From: Acidimicrobiia bacterium
GTDB taxonomy: Bacteria > Actinomycetota > Acidimicrobiia > IMCC26256 > JAENVU01
DNA: 34,368 nucleotides
Assembly (NCBI GenBank): GCA_009694415.1
Contig: SHUZ01000009.1
Span: 1-34,368 of the forward strand
Reading direction: 5' to 3'
Shown here: one piece after another, positions 18,252-26,565 of the stretch
How positions within the stretch are numbered: position 1 is the first letter of the stretch
Layout of the letters: every line of letters starts with the position of its first letter
Translations under genes and position numbers: made by a program
The notes under the pieces: generated by a model
What the model saw: the letters and a program-made list of their open reading frames with translations, nothing else
The model's database searches: none
What the model was told of the DNA's origin: nothing

Positions 18252-18766
18252 ATTCGCGACACCTGGTGCGGCGGTTCTTCGCGGCAATTCGAACTTCGGA
18301 GCCGCGCGAAGAAGACGCGGATTGGACTCAGGCGTTGCTCTCGCCGCAAGAGCGGCCACTTTTCGATCGTTTACCTGCACATGACAGACGTCATGCGATT
18401 GCAGTTGCTACAGCGGTAGAAACAGAACTCGGTGAGGGTTGCGAAAAACGTTGGTTAGTTGTTGCCCTTCTCCACGATATTGGAAAGCAGCAGGCCGATC
18501 TTTCGGTCGTAGAGAGGGCGTTCGCGACCATTCCAATCCTTTTCATTGGCCGTCAGAAAGTTGGTCGGTGGACTGCTGGATACTGTGGCCGAGTCGGGAA
18601 GTATGCGCGCCACGGCGAGATTGGCGCAGAAGAGTTGCGGGCTGCGGAAGGAAGTGAGGATGCCGCAGCATGGTCTGAAGCACACCACAATGCGCGTCCG
18701 ACATGGGCTGCACTCGGGTGGCCAGAAGAGGTCATCCGAGCACTAGATGCTGCAGATAACGCCTAG
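18248..18766 (+). CDS. HD-domain phosphohydrolase-like protein
   Basis: The 172-residue cytoplasmic protein carries an HD-type metal site: His49 (DRRHAIAVA), His76-Asp77 (VALLHDIGK), a later His122 and His146-His147 (SEAHHNARPT), and Asp168 near the end (ALDAADNA). HD proteins of this size hydrolyse nucleotides or phosphoesters; the substrate is unknown. The GTG start overlaps the stop of the site-2 protease (GTGA), so the two are coupled, though a joint function is only suggested by this. It converges on trpS with 36 bp between stop codons. Confidence 0.8.
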   Translation: MNSRHLVRRFFAAIRTSEPREEDADWTQALLSPQERPLFDRLPAHDRRHAIAVATAVETELGEGCEKRWLVVALLHDIGKQQADLSVVERAFATIPILFIGRQKVGRWTAGYCGRVGKYARHGEIGAEELRAAEGSEDAAAWSEAHHNARPTWAALGWPEEVIRALDAADNA

Positions 18767-18802
18767 GAAGCACGCGTCAGTCGAGATCACCACGCAAGAG
18801 CT

Positions 18803-19786
18803 TCAGGACCTTGCGAGCAATCCAGTCGCGGCGCGCACGCGGGTAATTGTCTTTTGCGCAATCGCGTCCGCTTTCGCTGCACCCTCGGCGAGCAGACGGG
18901 TTACTTCTCCTGGCTCATTCTCTAGTAATGAGAATTGCTCGCGAAGAGGCGCCAAGTAGTCGACGACCGCTTCGGCAACTGCTGCCTTGAAGGTTCCGTA
19001 GCCACCGGTTGCATATTCAGCCTCGAGGTCTGGGATGGGTCGGCCGGTAGCTGCCGCTAAGAGCGAAAGCAGATTCGAAATGCCTGGTTTGTTTTCGGTG
19101 TCGAACCGCACGGTCGTGTCCGAATCGGTGACAGCTGCCTTTATTTTCTTTGTGATTCGCGCTGGTTCGTCTAGGACAAGGATCGTTCCCTGCGGTGAGT
19201 CAACCGACTTAGACATCTTCGCTGTGGGGTCCTGTAGGTCCTTGATGCGCGCTCCAACAGGAGGAACGGTCGCCTTGGGAACGACGAGCGTGTCGCCGAA
19301 ACGGTGGTTGAATCGGATGGCTAAATCGCGGGTGAGTTCTACGTGCTGGATTTGATCTTCACCCACCGGAACTTCCTCGGTGCCGTAAAGCAAGATGTCC
19401 GCAGCCATGAGGACCGGGTAATCCAGCAGGCCCGCACTTACCGACTCCTGGCCGCTGTCCTTGTCCTTGAACTGCGTCATGCGACGTAATTCGCCGACGG
19501 TAGCAACGCAATTCAAGATCCACGTGAGTTCGGCGACTACCGGTACCTGACTCTGCACAAAGAGAACGCATCGTTGCGGGTCGAGACCAGCTGCCATGAG
19601 GAGCATCGCGAGACGTCTGGAATCAGCTTGAAGGGCTGCTGGCTCATACGGCACTGTCATGGCATGCAGATCGACAACGCAGTAAATCGAGTCGTCCTGG
19701 AGATCAACCCATCGCTGTACCGCTCCGGCGTAATTGCCGAGGTGCATCTCGCCAGATGGCTTGATCCCGGAGAATCGGCGGGTCAT
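18803..19786 (-). CDS. trpS: tryptophanyl-tRNA synthetase
   Basis: The 327-residue class I aminoacyl-tRNA synthetase charges tRNA-Trp. The HIGH-equivalent motif is HLGN (residues 15-18, in SGEMHLGNYAGA) and the KMSKS loop is at 190-194 (DPTAKMSKSVDSPQG). Other family blocks are VVDLHAMT, VGEDQIQHVELTRDLA and MTQFKDKD. Length and order agree with bacterial TrpS. It is a lone minus-strand gene between the HD-domain gene and the scp operon. I see no T-box or trp leader in the 140 bp before its start. Confidence 0.95.
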   Translation of the reverse strand: MTRRFSGIKPSGEMHLGNYAGAVQRWVDLQDDSIYCVVDLHAMTVPYEPAALQADSRRLAMLLMAAGLDPQRCVLFVQSQVPVVAELTWILNCVATVGELRRMTQFKDKDSGQESVSAGLLDYPVLMAADILLYGTEEVPVGEDQIQHVELTRDLAIRFNHRFGDTLVVPKATVPPVGARIKDLQDPTAKMSKSVDSPQGTILVLDEPARITKKIKAAVTDSDTTVRFDTENKPGISNLLSLLAAATGRPIPDLEAEYATGGYGTFKAAVAEAVVDYLAPLREQFSLLENEPGEVTRLLAEGAAKADAIAQKTITRVRAATGLLARS

Positions 19787-19925
19787 GGGTGGCTACTTTC
19801 CGCGGTAGGGGCAGGTTGGGTCAGCGTAGGCGGCGGCGCTTAGCCCGAGAGGTGACGCCACCGGACGCTAAATGCAGTAGGGGAAATTGTTGTGCATACT
19901 TACTCTTAGCGTTAGAGGGGGACTC
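19787..19925. other. divergent intergenic region between trpS and the scp operon
   Basis: This 139-bp region should hold promoters for trpS (minus) and for the small ORF-scpAB run (plus). It includes a 7-bp dyad ACGCTAA (19865-19871) / TTAGCGT (19906-19912) around an AT-richer segment containing TGTGCATACT, which might be an extended -10 element. I could not place a matching -35 hexamer. No terminator, T-box or repeat is evident. Confidence 0.35.
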
Positions 19926-20180
19926 ATGTCTAAACCATTGACGCGATTTATTACAGGCCTATTACGACCGAGGCGCGCTGAGCGTCAAGTACCTGGCTCA
20001 TGCGAAAACGACCATCGATGGCGTTTCGTTCACGATTACGCATCCGCGTCTTGCCGCATGGCATTTCGCGAGGGGGCGCTGGCAGATGTTGGCGCTCGCC
20101 AACTTCAACAGCGCGACCTAGCAGCACCCTCGCGGCCAGAATTGTTCACAGCGGGTCCGCAACCAGAAGCACACGGTTAG
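19926..20180 (+). CDS. small hypothetical protein upstream of scpA
   Basis: An 84-residue ORF begins with an ATG preceded by AGAGGGGGA and ends 15 bp before scpA. I do not recognise it. The N-terminus is basic (MSKPLTRFITGLLRPRRAER), followed by a mixed segment (CENDHRWRFVHDYASASCRM) and a Gln/Asp-rich part (ARQLQQRDLAAPSRPELF). It has no membrane helix and no clear domain. The good ribosome binding site, the absence of an alternative gene in this gap and the close spacing to scpA argue that it is translated, but it could also be an untranslated leader. A competing ORF in another frame (20000-20227) overlaps scpA and is rejected. Confidence 0.5.
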   Translation: MSKPLTRFITGLLRPRRAERQVPGSCENDHRWRFVHDYASASCRMAFREGALADVGARQLQQRDLAAPSRPELFTAGPQPEAHG

Positions 20181-20195
20181 GTACGCTTACAGGCG

Positions 20196-21065
20196 ATGTC
20201 CTACGCAGTAGCCACCCCGGTTTATGACGGGCCCTTCGAACTGTTACTCCATCTGATTCTTAAGGAAGAGGTGGACCTTTGGGACGTCTCCATCGCGCAC
20301 GTGATCGAAGCCTTCTTGGTCGAAGTCGAGGGAATGGATCACCTCGATCTAGAGGCAGCGACTGAGTTCCTGCTGATCGCCGCGACTCTCGTTGAATTGA
20401 AGGCGCGCCGTCTCCTGCCGGGCTCCGAGCCGACCGATCTCGACGAAGAACTGATGCGTTTCGAAGAGCGAGATCTTTTGCTGGCGCGGTTGCTGGAATG
20501 CAAGACGTTCAAGAGCGCCTCTGCGGTACTTGAAGCAGCGTTGCTTGCGGGCAAGCGCGTCGTCGCGCGTACTGCTGGTCCCGAAGAACCATTTCGTTCG
20601 CTCGCTCCAGACCCGCTTGAACGAGTAACCCTCGATGCGCTACTCGGTGCAGCGAGGCGCGCTCTTGCGCCCAAGGAGCTTGAGTTCGTCGACACGTACC
20701 ACGTCGCACCTATCCGAGTTTCGGTACGCGATGCGGCAGAGGCATTGCTCATAGCGCTTCCCGCCGGTCGCCCGGTGAGTTTCCGTGAACTCGTGCGTGG
20801 GATCGACAGTCGCCTCGAAATGATCGTGCGTTTTCTGGCGGTCCTCGAACTTCTTAAGCAGGGCATGGTGGACGTGGCGCAAAGCGAGACATTCGGTGAC
20901 CTCACAGTCCGCCGCCTCGCCGAAGACGAACGCGTACTCGACATGGGTAGTCTCGATGACTGGGACGAAGCACCCGTACGGGCGCGACGGATCGAGCACT
21001 CCGATGAAGAAGATTTTGACGTAGACGTTGGAGCCGACATGTCAGTGGCGTCGGTCGCCGACTAA
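20196..21065 (+). CDS. scpA: segregation and condensation protein A
   Basis: The 289-residue kleisin subunit of the bacterial condensin complex bridges SMC heads with ScpB. The N-terminal SMC-binding helix is clear (YDGPFELLLHLILKEEVDLWDVSIAHV), as is LEAATEFLLIAATLVELKARRLLP. The C-terminal winged-helix part is ELVRGIDSRLEMIVRFLAVLELLKQGMVDVAQ. A final acidic tail (EHSDEEDFDVDVGADMSV) extends beyond the usual end. It precedes scpB by 12 bp. Both subunits are adjacent in most bacteria, so their identity is secure. Confidence 0.95.
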   Translation: MSYAVATPVYDGPFELLLHLILKEEVDLWDVSIAHVIEAFLVEVEGMDHLDLEAATEFLLIAATLVELKARRLLPGSEPTDLDEELMRFEERDLLLARLLECKTFKSASAVLEAALLAGKRVVARTAGPEEPFRSLAPDPLERVTLDALLGAARRALAPKELEFVDTYHVAPIRVSVRDAAEALLIALPAGRPVSFRELVRGIDSRLEMIVRFLAVLELLKQGMVDVAQSETFGDLTVRRLAEDERVLDMGSLDDWDEAPVRARRIEHSDEEDFDVDVGADMSVASVAD

Positions 21066-21092
21066 CGGCGCGGTGGTTTGGTGGAGGAGCGA

Positions 21093-21710
21093 GTGATCAC
21101 CGAAGCGCGGCGAGCAGTAGAAGCGGTCGTCATGGCGTCGATAGAGCCAGTCGAAGCTCAGGTGCTCGCGCAACTGATTGAAATTCCGGTTACCGAAGTT
21201 GAGGCTCTTTGTTCTGAGTTGGCTGAGGAGTACGAACGCGAAGGGCGTGGCTTCATGCTCGCACGCGTTGCTGGCGGGTATCGCTTTCAAACGCATCCGG
21301 ATCTTGCGCCGTACGTAGAGCGCTTCGTGCTTGAAGGTCAAACTTCGCGACTGTCGAACGCGGCGTTAGAAACGCTTGCGATTGTCGCCTACAAGCAACC
21401 CGTTTCGCGCGCACAAATGAGCGCGATTCGAGGCGTGAATGTCGAATCAACGCTAGCGACCCTAGAAGCGCGCGGTTACGTAGAAGAGGTGGGTCATGAC
21501 CCTGGACCTGGGCAGGCGATTCTTTACGGAACGAGCCGGCAGTTTCTAGAGCAGATGGGACTCGACAGTCTGCGTGACTTGCCGGGCTTGGCGGAGTTCG
21601 TTCCCGATGCACACGTTGTTGAGGCGCTCGAACGCGGGCTTCGTCTGCGCGTCGATACCCCAATAGGCGACGATCCTTCGGAGGCCGCGTCCCTCGACGC
21701 TCCAGAGTGA
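21093..21710 (+). CDS. scpB: segregation and condensation protein B
   Basis: This 205-residue protein is the second non-SMC subunit of condensin. It consists of two winged-helix domains: about 1-85 (ARRAVEAVVMASIEPVEAQ, GFMLARVAGGYRFQTHPDLA) and about 86-175 (LSNAALETLAIVAYKQPVSR, IRGVNVESTLATLEARGYVEE, TSRQFLEQMGLDSLRDLPGL). I place the start at the GTG at 21093, directly after a strong GGAGGAG; in-frame TTG and GTG codons at 21078 and 21081 lie upstream of this site and lack one of their own. The stop overlaps the GTG of rluB (GTGA). Confidence 0.93.
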   Translation: MITEARRAVEAVVMASIEPVEAQVLAQLIEIPVTEVEALCSELAEEYEREGRGFMLARVAGGYRFQTHPDLAPYVERFVLEGQTSRLSNAALETLAIVAYKQPVSRAQMSAIRGVNVESTLATLEARGYVEEVGHDPGPGQAILYGTSRQFLEQMGLDSLRDLPGLAEFVPDAHVVEALERGLRLRVDTPIGDDPSEAASLDAPE

Positions 21711-22495
21711 TCACAGAGGGCGAGCGACTACAAAAGATTCTCGCCCGGGCCGGAATCGGATCGCGCAGGGCTAGCGAAGAGTTCATCGCAGCTGGCAGGG
21801 TCACAGTGAATGGCGAAGTGGCGGTGTTGGGTCGACGCGTGGATCCAGAGGTCGACGCGATCGCCCTTGACGGCATTCCTGTTGGCACCAAGGCTGACCT
21901 CGCTTATTACCTAATCAACAAGCCTGTGCACATCATGTGTACGGCATCTGACCCACAAGGCCGCCCAACTGTGATCGAACTTGTACCGCGCACGCCGCGC
22001 GTGTTCCCTGTTGGGCGTCTCGACTGGGAGACCGAAGGGCTCTTGGTGCTCACAAACGATGGGGATTTGAGTCATCGGCTTACCCATCCGAGTTTCGGGG
22101 TAGAAAAGGAATACCTAGTCGAGGTCGAAGGCGTTCCATCGCGCGCCGCCCTAAGGCTTTTTAGGGAGGGCATCGACCTCAAGGACGGTCGCACCGCTCC
22201 AGCATCTGCGAATCTCGTCACGACCCAGGGTGAGAATGCAGCGATAGAAGTAATCATCCACGAAGGTCGCAATCGGCAAGTGCGCAGAATGTGCGAAGCG
22301 CTAGGGCACCCGGTCCGGCGACTGGTCCGTACGCGCATCGGTCCTATCTCCGACCGTACGCTCGGTCCAGGCCTTTGGCGTCACCTCGAGCCCGGCGAAG
22401 TCCGTTCGCTCTGGGCTGCGGCGACAGAGGATTTACAAGGTGCGCCGCCTGACGCGCTGCCAAACGAGGCCGACGCTGAAGAAGGCAGCGGGTAA
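21707..22495 (+). CDS. rluB: 23S rRNA pseudouridine synthase, RluB/RsuA family
   Basis: The 262-residue protein has an N-terminal S4 domain (ERLQKILARAGIGSRRASEEFI, RVTVNGEVAV) and a pseudouridine synthase domain. The catalytic Asp105 lies in the signature GRLDWETEGLLVLTNDGDL. Further family blocks are INKPVHIMCTASDPQGRPTV and EGRNRQVRRMCEALGHPVRRLVRTRIGPI. It isomerises uridine to pseudouridine in rRNA; RluB rather than RsuA is suggested by its position next to scpAB, which is the usual context. It is coupled to scpB by a GTGA overlap and followed by aroH after 11 bp. Confidence 0.93.
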   Translation: MITEGERLQKILARAGIGSRRASEEFIAAGRVTVNGEVAVLGRRVDPEVDAIALDGIPVGTKADLAYYLINKPVHIMCTASDPQGRPTVIELVPRTPRVFPVGRLDWETEGLLVLTNDGDLSHRLTHPSFGVEKEYLVEVEGVPSRAALRLFREGIDLKDGRTAPASANLVTTQGENAAIEVIIHEGRNRQVRRMCEALGHPVRRLVRTRIGPISDRTLGPGLWRHLEPGEVRSLWAAATEDLQGAPPDALPNEADAEEGSG

Positions 22496-22506
22496 CCTCG
22501 AACTCG

Positions 22507-22869
22507 GTGAAGCTCATGGCCCTGCGCGGCGCGACTACTTGTGATTCAGATACGGCAGAACAGGTCGACGCGCGCACAAGTGAGTTGATCGTCGAAATGT
22601 TGTCCCGGAACGGAATAGAACACGAAGACCTTGTCAGCGTTCTCTTCACCGCTACCGATGACTTACATTCGCAGTTTCCCGCGACGGCCGCGCGTTCGCT
22701 GGGCCTCGGTGACGTGCCCCTTATTTGTGCGCGCGAGTTGGATATTGAAGGCGCAATGCCGCGGGCGATTCGTGTTCTGATGCACTTCTACACCGACCGT
22801 TCGCGTTCCGAGCTCCGCCACGTTTACCTAGGCGCTGCCAAGGCATTACGCGACGATCTCCCCGAGTAG
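22507..22869 (+). CDS. aroH: chorismate mutase, AroH type
   Basis: The 120-residue enzyme converts chorismate to prephenate, the branch point to Phe and Tyr. It is of the trimeric Bacillus AroH type, not AroQ: it has LRGATTCDSDT with Arg7, ARELDIEGAMPRAIRV with Glu77 and Arg89, and RHVYLGAAKALR with Tyr107. These positions correspond to Bacillus Arg7, Glu78, Arg90 and Tyr108. The GTG start is three codons before an in-frame ATG at 22516, and either is possible. It precedes tyrA by 3 bp, so the two consecutive steps of tyrosine synthesis are encoded together. Confidence 0.93.
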   Translation: MKLMALRGATTCDSDTAEQVDARTSELIVEMLSRNGIEHEDLVSVLFTATDDLHSQFPATAARSLGLGDVPLICARELDIEGAMPRAIRVLMHFYTDRSRSELRHVYLGAAKALRDDLPE

Positions 22870-22872
22870 CGA

Positions 22873-23958
22873 ATGATGCGGGTTGCTGTTCTCGGCGTTG
22901 GATTGGTCGGAGGTTCGATTGGTCTTGCGCTGCGTACGCGTGGGATCGAAGTGGCTGGGTACGACGCGGATGCGGAACGTACGAAACGGGCATTGACGAT
23001 CGGCGCGATCGACGAATCGGCGGAGAGCGTGCTGGGAGCAATCACCGGCGCGGACGTGGTGGTCGTTGCAGTCCCTGTCGGTTCCATTGCCGCACTCGTG
23101 ATTGAAGCACTCGACTGCGGCGCAACAGTCGTCACTGACGTTGGCTCTGTGAAGGCCTCCATCGTTTCGGGCGTCGAAGCCGCAAGGCCGGATCTTATAA
23201 ATCGTTTTGTACCGGGGCATCCGATGGCCGGTTCTGAGCAAGATGGTCTCGATGGCGCAAACGTCGACTTGTTCACTGGTGCAGTTTGGGTGCTCACGCC
23301 GACGGCGATGACTAGTTCAGACGCTTACAGCGCAGTGCGTTCCCTCGTCAGTGCGCTCGGTGCAGAGATCGTAGAAGTGTCGCCAGACCAACATGACATG
23401 CTCGTGGCGGTTGTTAGTCACGTGCCGCAACTTGCAGCGACAACATTGATGGACGTGGCAACGAAGGTCGGGGATCATCAAGCAACGATGTTGAGGCTTG
23501 CCGCAGGTGGCTTTCGCGACATGACGCGAATCGCGTCTGGACACCCTGGTATCTGGCCCGATATCTGTGTCGCCAACCGCGACGCAATCCTGCTCGCCTT
23601 AGATGACTACATGGCTGCGCTTGGCAACGTTCGTTCGCTTGTTGCCGAGGGTGAGGGCGAAGCATTGTTGGCTGTCCTTGAACGAGCCAGGAGTGCTCGA
23701 CAAAGCCTCCCGACAGGGCGTGAGGATCTTGGCCCGCTTGTCGAGGTGCGCGTGCCAGTACTCGACAGGCCGGGTGTCATCGCCGAAGTTACGACGATGG
23801 CAAGTCGCCTCGGGGTCAACATCCTCGATGTGGAGATTGCCCATTCCCTGGAGGGTGGCCAAGGAGTCTTGGTGCTCATCATCCCCGAATCTGGCTTTGC
23901 AACATTTGACGCGGCGCTATCGGAGGCCGGCTACCACGTAGCACGCGGTGCGCTTTGA
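22873..23958 (+). CDS. tyrA: prephenate dehydrogenase with C-terminal ACT domain
   Basis: The 361-residue enzyme oxidises prephenate to 4-hydroxyphenylpyruvate with NAD(P). The Rossmann motif GVGLVGGSIG is at about 8-17. Family blocks include TDVGSVKASI, FVPGHPMAGSEQDG, VSHVPQLAAT and GGFRDMTRIASGHPGIWPDI. Residues from about 285 form an ACT domain (VEVRVPVLDRPGVIAEVTTM, GVNILDVEIAH), which usually mediates feedback by tyrosine. The start is ATGATG, so translation may begin at 22873 or 22876. The stop overlaps the TTG of aroA (TTGA). Confidence 0.94.
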   Translation: MMRVAVLGVGLVGGSIGLALRTRGIEVAGYDADAERTKRALTIGAIDESAESVLGAITGADVVVVAVPVGSIAALVIEALDCGATVVTDVGSVKASIVSGVEAARPDLINRFVPGHPMAGSEQDGLDGANVDLFTGAVWVLTPTAMTSSDAYSAVRSLVSALGAEIVEVSPDQHDMLVAVVSHVPQLAATTLMDVATKVGDHQATMLRLAAGGFRDMTRIASGHPGIWPDICVANRDAILLALDDYMAALGNVRSLVAEGEGEALLAVLERARSARQSLPTGREDLGPLVEVRVPVLDRPGVIAEVTTMASRLGVNILDVEIAHSLEGGQGVLVLIIPESGFATFDAALSEAGYHVARGAL

Positions 23959-25271
23959 CCGATCGGCGACCCCGTAATTCGCTGGCGACCGAAGCAACAT
24001 TCAACGGCGGAATACCGCTCGTTGGCCGCGTTCGGGTGCCGGGGTGCAAGGGAATCTCGCATCGAGCGCTGATGTTCGCAGCCTGCGCTGATGGAGAAAG
24101 CCACATAACCGGATTGGCCGACGGGGCCGACGTAGCGAGCACGGTCGCCGTGCTTCGTGGCATCGGAGTTCATGTAGGGAATGACGGATCCGGTATCACC
24201 ACGGTCACCTCGGGCGGGTTTGAATCGTTGAAAGAACCCGACGGCGTGCTTGAGTGCGGCAACTCCGGCAGCACGTTACGGATGATGGCTGGATTGCTCG
24301 CGGGTCGCCCCCTCGCCGCAGTACTCGCGGGAGACGCATCGCTATCAACGCGACCTATGGGCCGGGTCATTGAACCGCTGCGCGCAATGGGAGCAACCAT
24401 TGATGGCAGCGATGGCGGAACGCACGCACCAATCACTTTGCGCGGCGGACCCCTGCGCGGTGTGCGCCATGAGTTGCAAGTTGCGAGCGGCCAGGTGAAG
24501 ACCGCCTTGGTGCTGGCGGGTATGCAGGCCGACGGTCTAACGGAGATTGTTGAACCGAATGAGAGCCGCGACCATACGGAACGGATGCTTGCGGCGTTAG
24601 GTGCAAGCGTTGAACAAAGCGGTTCAACGACTTTGCGGGTGCGACGCAGTAGCCCAGTCCCGTTCGATCTTGTCGTGCCGGGCGATACTTCTTCTGCCGC
24701 CTTCCTGGTAGTGGCCGCAACCATCATTCCTGGGTCAACGATCGTCATCGAGGGCGTGTCCCTCAACCCGCGCCGCATTGCCTATTTAGATGTATTGCGG
24801 AGCATGGGGGGCAACATTGAGGTCCGCGAGATCGGTGTTGAACTAGGAGAGCCGGTCGGCGAGGTATCCGTGTCGTCGGCAAACCTGCGCGCTGCTGACA
24901 TCGTAGGAACGGAGTCGATCATTGATGAAATACCCGTGCTCGCGGTTGCCGCCGCATTCGCTGATGGGACCACAACGATTAGTGGCGCAGCGGAATTGGT
25001 TGTTAAGGAATCAAATCGGATCACGACGATGGTTGATCTCCTTACAAGGTTCGGGGTGACGGCCGAACCGACACCTGACGGAGTAATCGTGCGAGGCGGC
25101 GCGCCAGTGGGCGCGCGTGTCGACAGTTTCGGAGATCATCGGATTGCGTTGTGTGGCGCCGTGGCGGGATTGGCGGCCACGGGCGAGACGACCGTGGAGA
25201 ACTGGTCGGCAGTAGATGTTAGTTATCCGACTTTGTCTAATGACTTGGCCTCTCTATTGGGGGCGGCGTGA
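23955..25271 (+). CDS. aroA: EPSP synthase (3-phosphoshikimate 1-carboxyvinyltransferase)
   Basis: The 438-residue enzyme joins PEP to shikimate-3-phosphate in the shikimate pathway. Recognisable blocks are RPMGRVIEPLRAMGA, EPNESRDHTERMLAALGA, VPGDTSSAAFLVVAA, IDEIPVLAVAAAFADG (catalytic Asp) and FGDHRIAL. The first substrate-binding motif reads PGCKGISHR (30-37) instead of PG(D/S)KS(I/V)S(H/N)R: the lysine and arginine are kept, but the serine that contacts shikimate-3-phosphate is Gly33. Other changes are ASGQVK for (A/S)S(S/A)QVK, CGNSGSTLRMM for GNSGT-R, and VKESNR for KE(S/T)DR. Overall it is closer to class II (Gram-positive, CP4-like) enzymes. The TTG start overlaps the tyrA stop. Operon context makes activity likely. 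Confidence 0.92.
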   Translation: MTDRRPRNSLATEATFNGGIPLVGRVRVPGCKGISHRALMFAACADGESHITGLADGADVASTVAVLRGIGVHVGNDGSGITTVTSGGFESLKEPDGVLECGNSGSTLRMMAGLLAGRPLAAVLAGDASLSTRPMGRVIEPLRAMGATIDGSDGGTHAPITLRGGPLRGVRHELQVASGQVKTALVLAGMQADGLTEIVEPNESRDHTERMLAALGASVEQSGSTTLRVRRSSPVPFDLVVPGDTSSAAFLVVAATIIPGSTIVIEGVSLNPRRIAYLDVLRSMGGNIEVREIGVELGEPVGEVSVSSANLRAADIVGTESIIDEIPVLAVAAAFADGTTTISGAAELVVKESNRITTMVDLLTRFGVTAEPTPDGVIVRGGAPVGARVDSFGDHRIALCGAVAGLAATGETTVENWSAVDVSYPTLSNDLASLLGAA

Positions 25272-25933
25272 ATAACGTCGTCGCAATTGATGGCCCTGCA
25301 GGTTCCGGGAAATCGACGGTAGCGCGGGGTGTCGCAGCTGCGCTTGGTTTGTCTGTCCTGGATACTGGCGCGATGTATCGTTCAGTAACGCTCGCCGTTT
25401 TGAATGCAGGTGTCGATCCAACAGACGCTGCTGGGTGCGCTCTCGTTGCTAAGGATTCAATTATTGAAGCCGTAGACGGGAGCGTCTTTTTGGACGGAAC
25501 GGATGTTGGCGAGACGATTCGGGAACCGGGCGTGACGGCCGCCGTTTCAATCGTGTCTGCGCATCCCGCGGTGCGTGAGATCTTGGTTGCGCAACAACGG
25601 TCGTGGGCCCAGCGGAATCAAGGGGGTGTGGCAGAAGGTCGAGATATCGGTACCGTTGTTTTTCCGCAGGCGAGAGTCAAGGTATTCATTACCGCCTCGG
25701 ATGAAGAGCGGGCACGCAGGCGCGTGAGCGATGAAAAATCGGCAGGCAGAGATGCCGAGATCGCGGATGTGCAGAATGCGATGGCAAGTCGTGACGCTCA
25801 AGATTCAGGTCGCGAAGTCTCGCCTACTGCGATCGCAGTAGATGCGATTGTGCTTGACACAACGGACAGGACCGCCGAAGAGGTTGTTGCCGATATTGTC
25901 CGACGCTTCAATGATGTAACGGAGCAACGATGA
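25268..25933 (+). CDS. cmk: cytidylate kinase
   Basis: The 221-residue kinase phosphorylates CMP and dCMP. The P-loop GPAGSGKST is at 9-17, followed by LDTGAMYRSVTLAVL. The CMP-binding segment and lid are visible in VAEGRDIGTVVFPQARVKVFITA and RARRRVSDEK. The GTG start lies in a GTGA overlap with aroA, and its stop overlaps the ATG of plsC (ATGA). The aroA-cmk-plsC order is widespread in bacteria. No residue of the active site looks unusual. Confidence 0.95.
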   Translation: MNNVVAIDGPAGSGKSTVARGVAAALGLSVLDTGAMYRSVTLAVLNAGVDPTDAAGCALVAKDSIIEAVDGSVFLDGTDVGETIREPGVTAAVSIVSAHPAVREILVAQQRSWAQRNQGGVAEGRDIGTVVFPQARVKVFITASDEERARRRVSDEKSAGRDAEIADVQNAMASRDAQDSGREVSPTAIAVDAIVLDTTDRTAEEVVADIVRRFNDVTEQR

Positions 25934-26565
25934 AGTTCTATGCCTTTGCGCGAGTGATTGTGCTGTCACTTTGCAAGATTTTGTTTCGGGTAACGGTGAA
26001 AGGCCGGGAAAACGTTCCGCCTTCGGGCGCGTACATCGTCGCGCCTTCCCACCGCTCGCTTTTTGACACGCCGTTCACGGCGTTCGTTACGAAACGCCGC
26101 ATACGTTTTATGGCGAAAAAGGAACTATTTCAGAATCCTGTTGGCAAATGGTTGTTCTCCAGCCTCGGAGGGATACCAGTAGATCGCGGTTCCGCGACCG
26201 CGCGCACTGCGCTGAAGGCGATCGAAGGGGCGTTACGGGCAGGCGAGCCAGCGGCCGTGTTTCCCGAGGGGACGCGCAATTACGGACCAGAGATTGAAGA
26301 GTTGTTTGACGGCGCCGCTTATCTATCTGTGAAACTTGGGTTGCCAATTGTTCCGGTGGGCATAGGTGGGAGTGAACAGATACTTGCGAGTGGCAAGGTG
26401 CTCCCGAGGTTGCAACGAGTGGCGTTAGTAATTGGCGCTCCGATATATCCACCGGAGAGTGCCGGCACAAGGAAACGCTCAGATCTGCAGGGCATTACCG
26501 CCGATCTCAAGGTCTCGCTTCAGGATCTATTCACCGAAGCGCTTCAAACCGCTGGTTATTCCTAA
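25930..26565 (+). CDS. plsC: 1-acyl-sn-glycerol-3-phosphate acyltransferase
   Basis: The 211-residue membrane-associated acyltransferase adds the second acyl chain in phosphatidic acid synthesis. Its N-terminal hydrophobic segment (FARVIVLSLCKILFRVTV) precedes the catalytic H(x)4D motif (His41 to Asp46, SHRSLFDTPF). The substrate motif FPEGTRN is at about 111-117, and IPVDRG and LPIVPVGIGG complete the four family blocks. It overlaps cmk by 4 bp. Its stop codon overlaps the stop of the convergent ispH by 4 bp, so there is no room for a dedicated terminator. Confidence 0.91.
   Translation: MKFYAFARVIVLSLCKILFRVTVKGRENVPPSGAYIVAPSHRSLFDTPFTAFVTKRRIRFMAKKELFQNPVGKWLFSSLGGIPVDRGSATARTALKAIEGALRAGEPAAVFPEGTRNYGPEIEELFDGAAYLSVKLGLPIVPVGIGGSEQILASGKVLPRLQRVALVIGAPIYPPESAGTRKRSDLQGITADLKVSLQDLFTEALQTAGYS

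Noticed and set aside
20000-20227. 75-residue plus-strand ORF before scpA
   Set aside because: It overlaps the scpA start, is dominated by Arg/Ser/Gly and lacks a clear ribosome binding site, unlike the ORF at 19926.
20339-21040. 233-residue minus-strand ORF opposite scpA
   Set aside because: Low-complexity Ser/Arg/Thr composition and full overlap with the well-conserved scpA frame show that it is a shadow.
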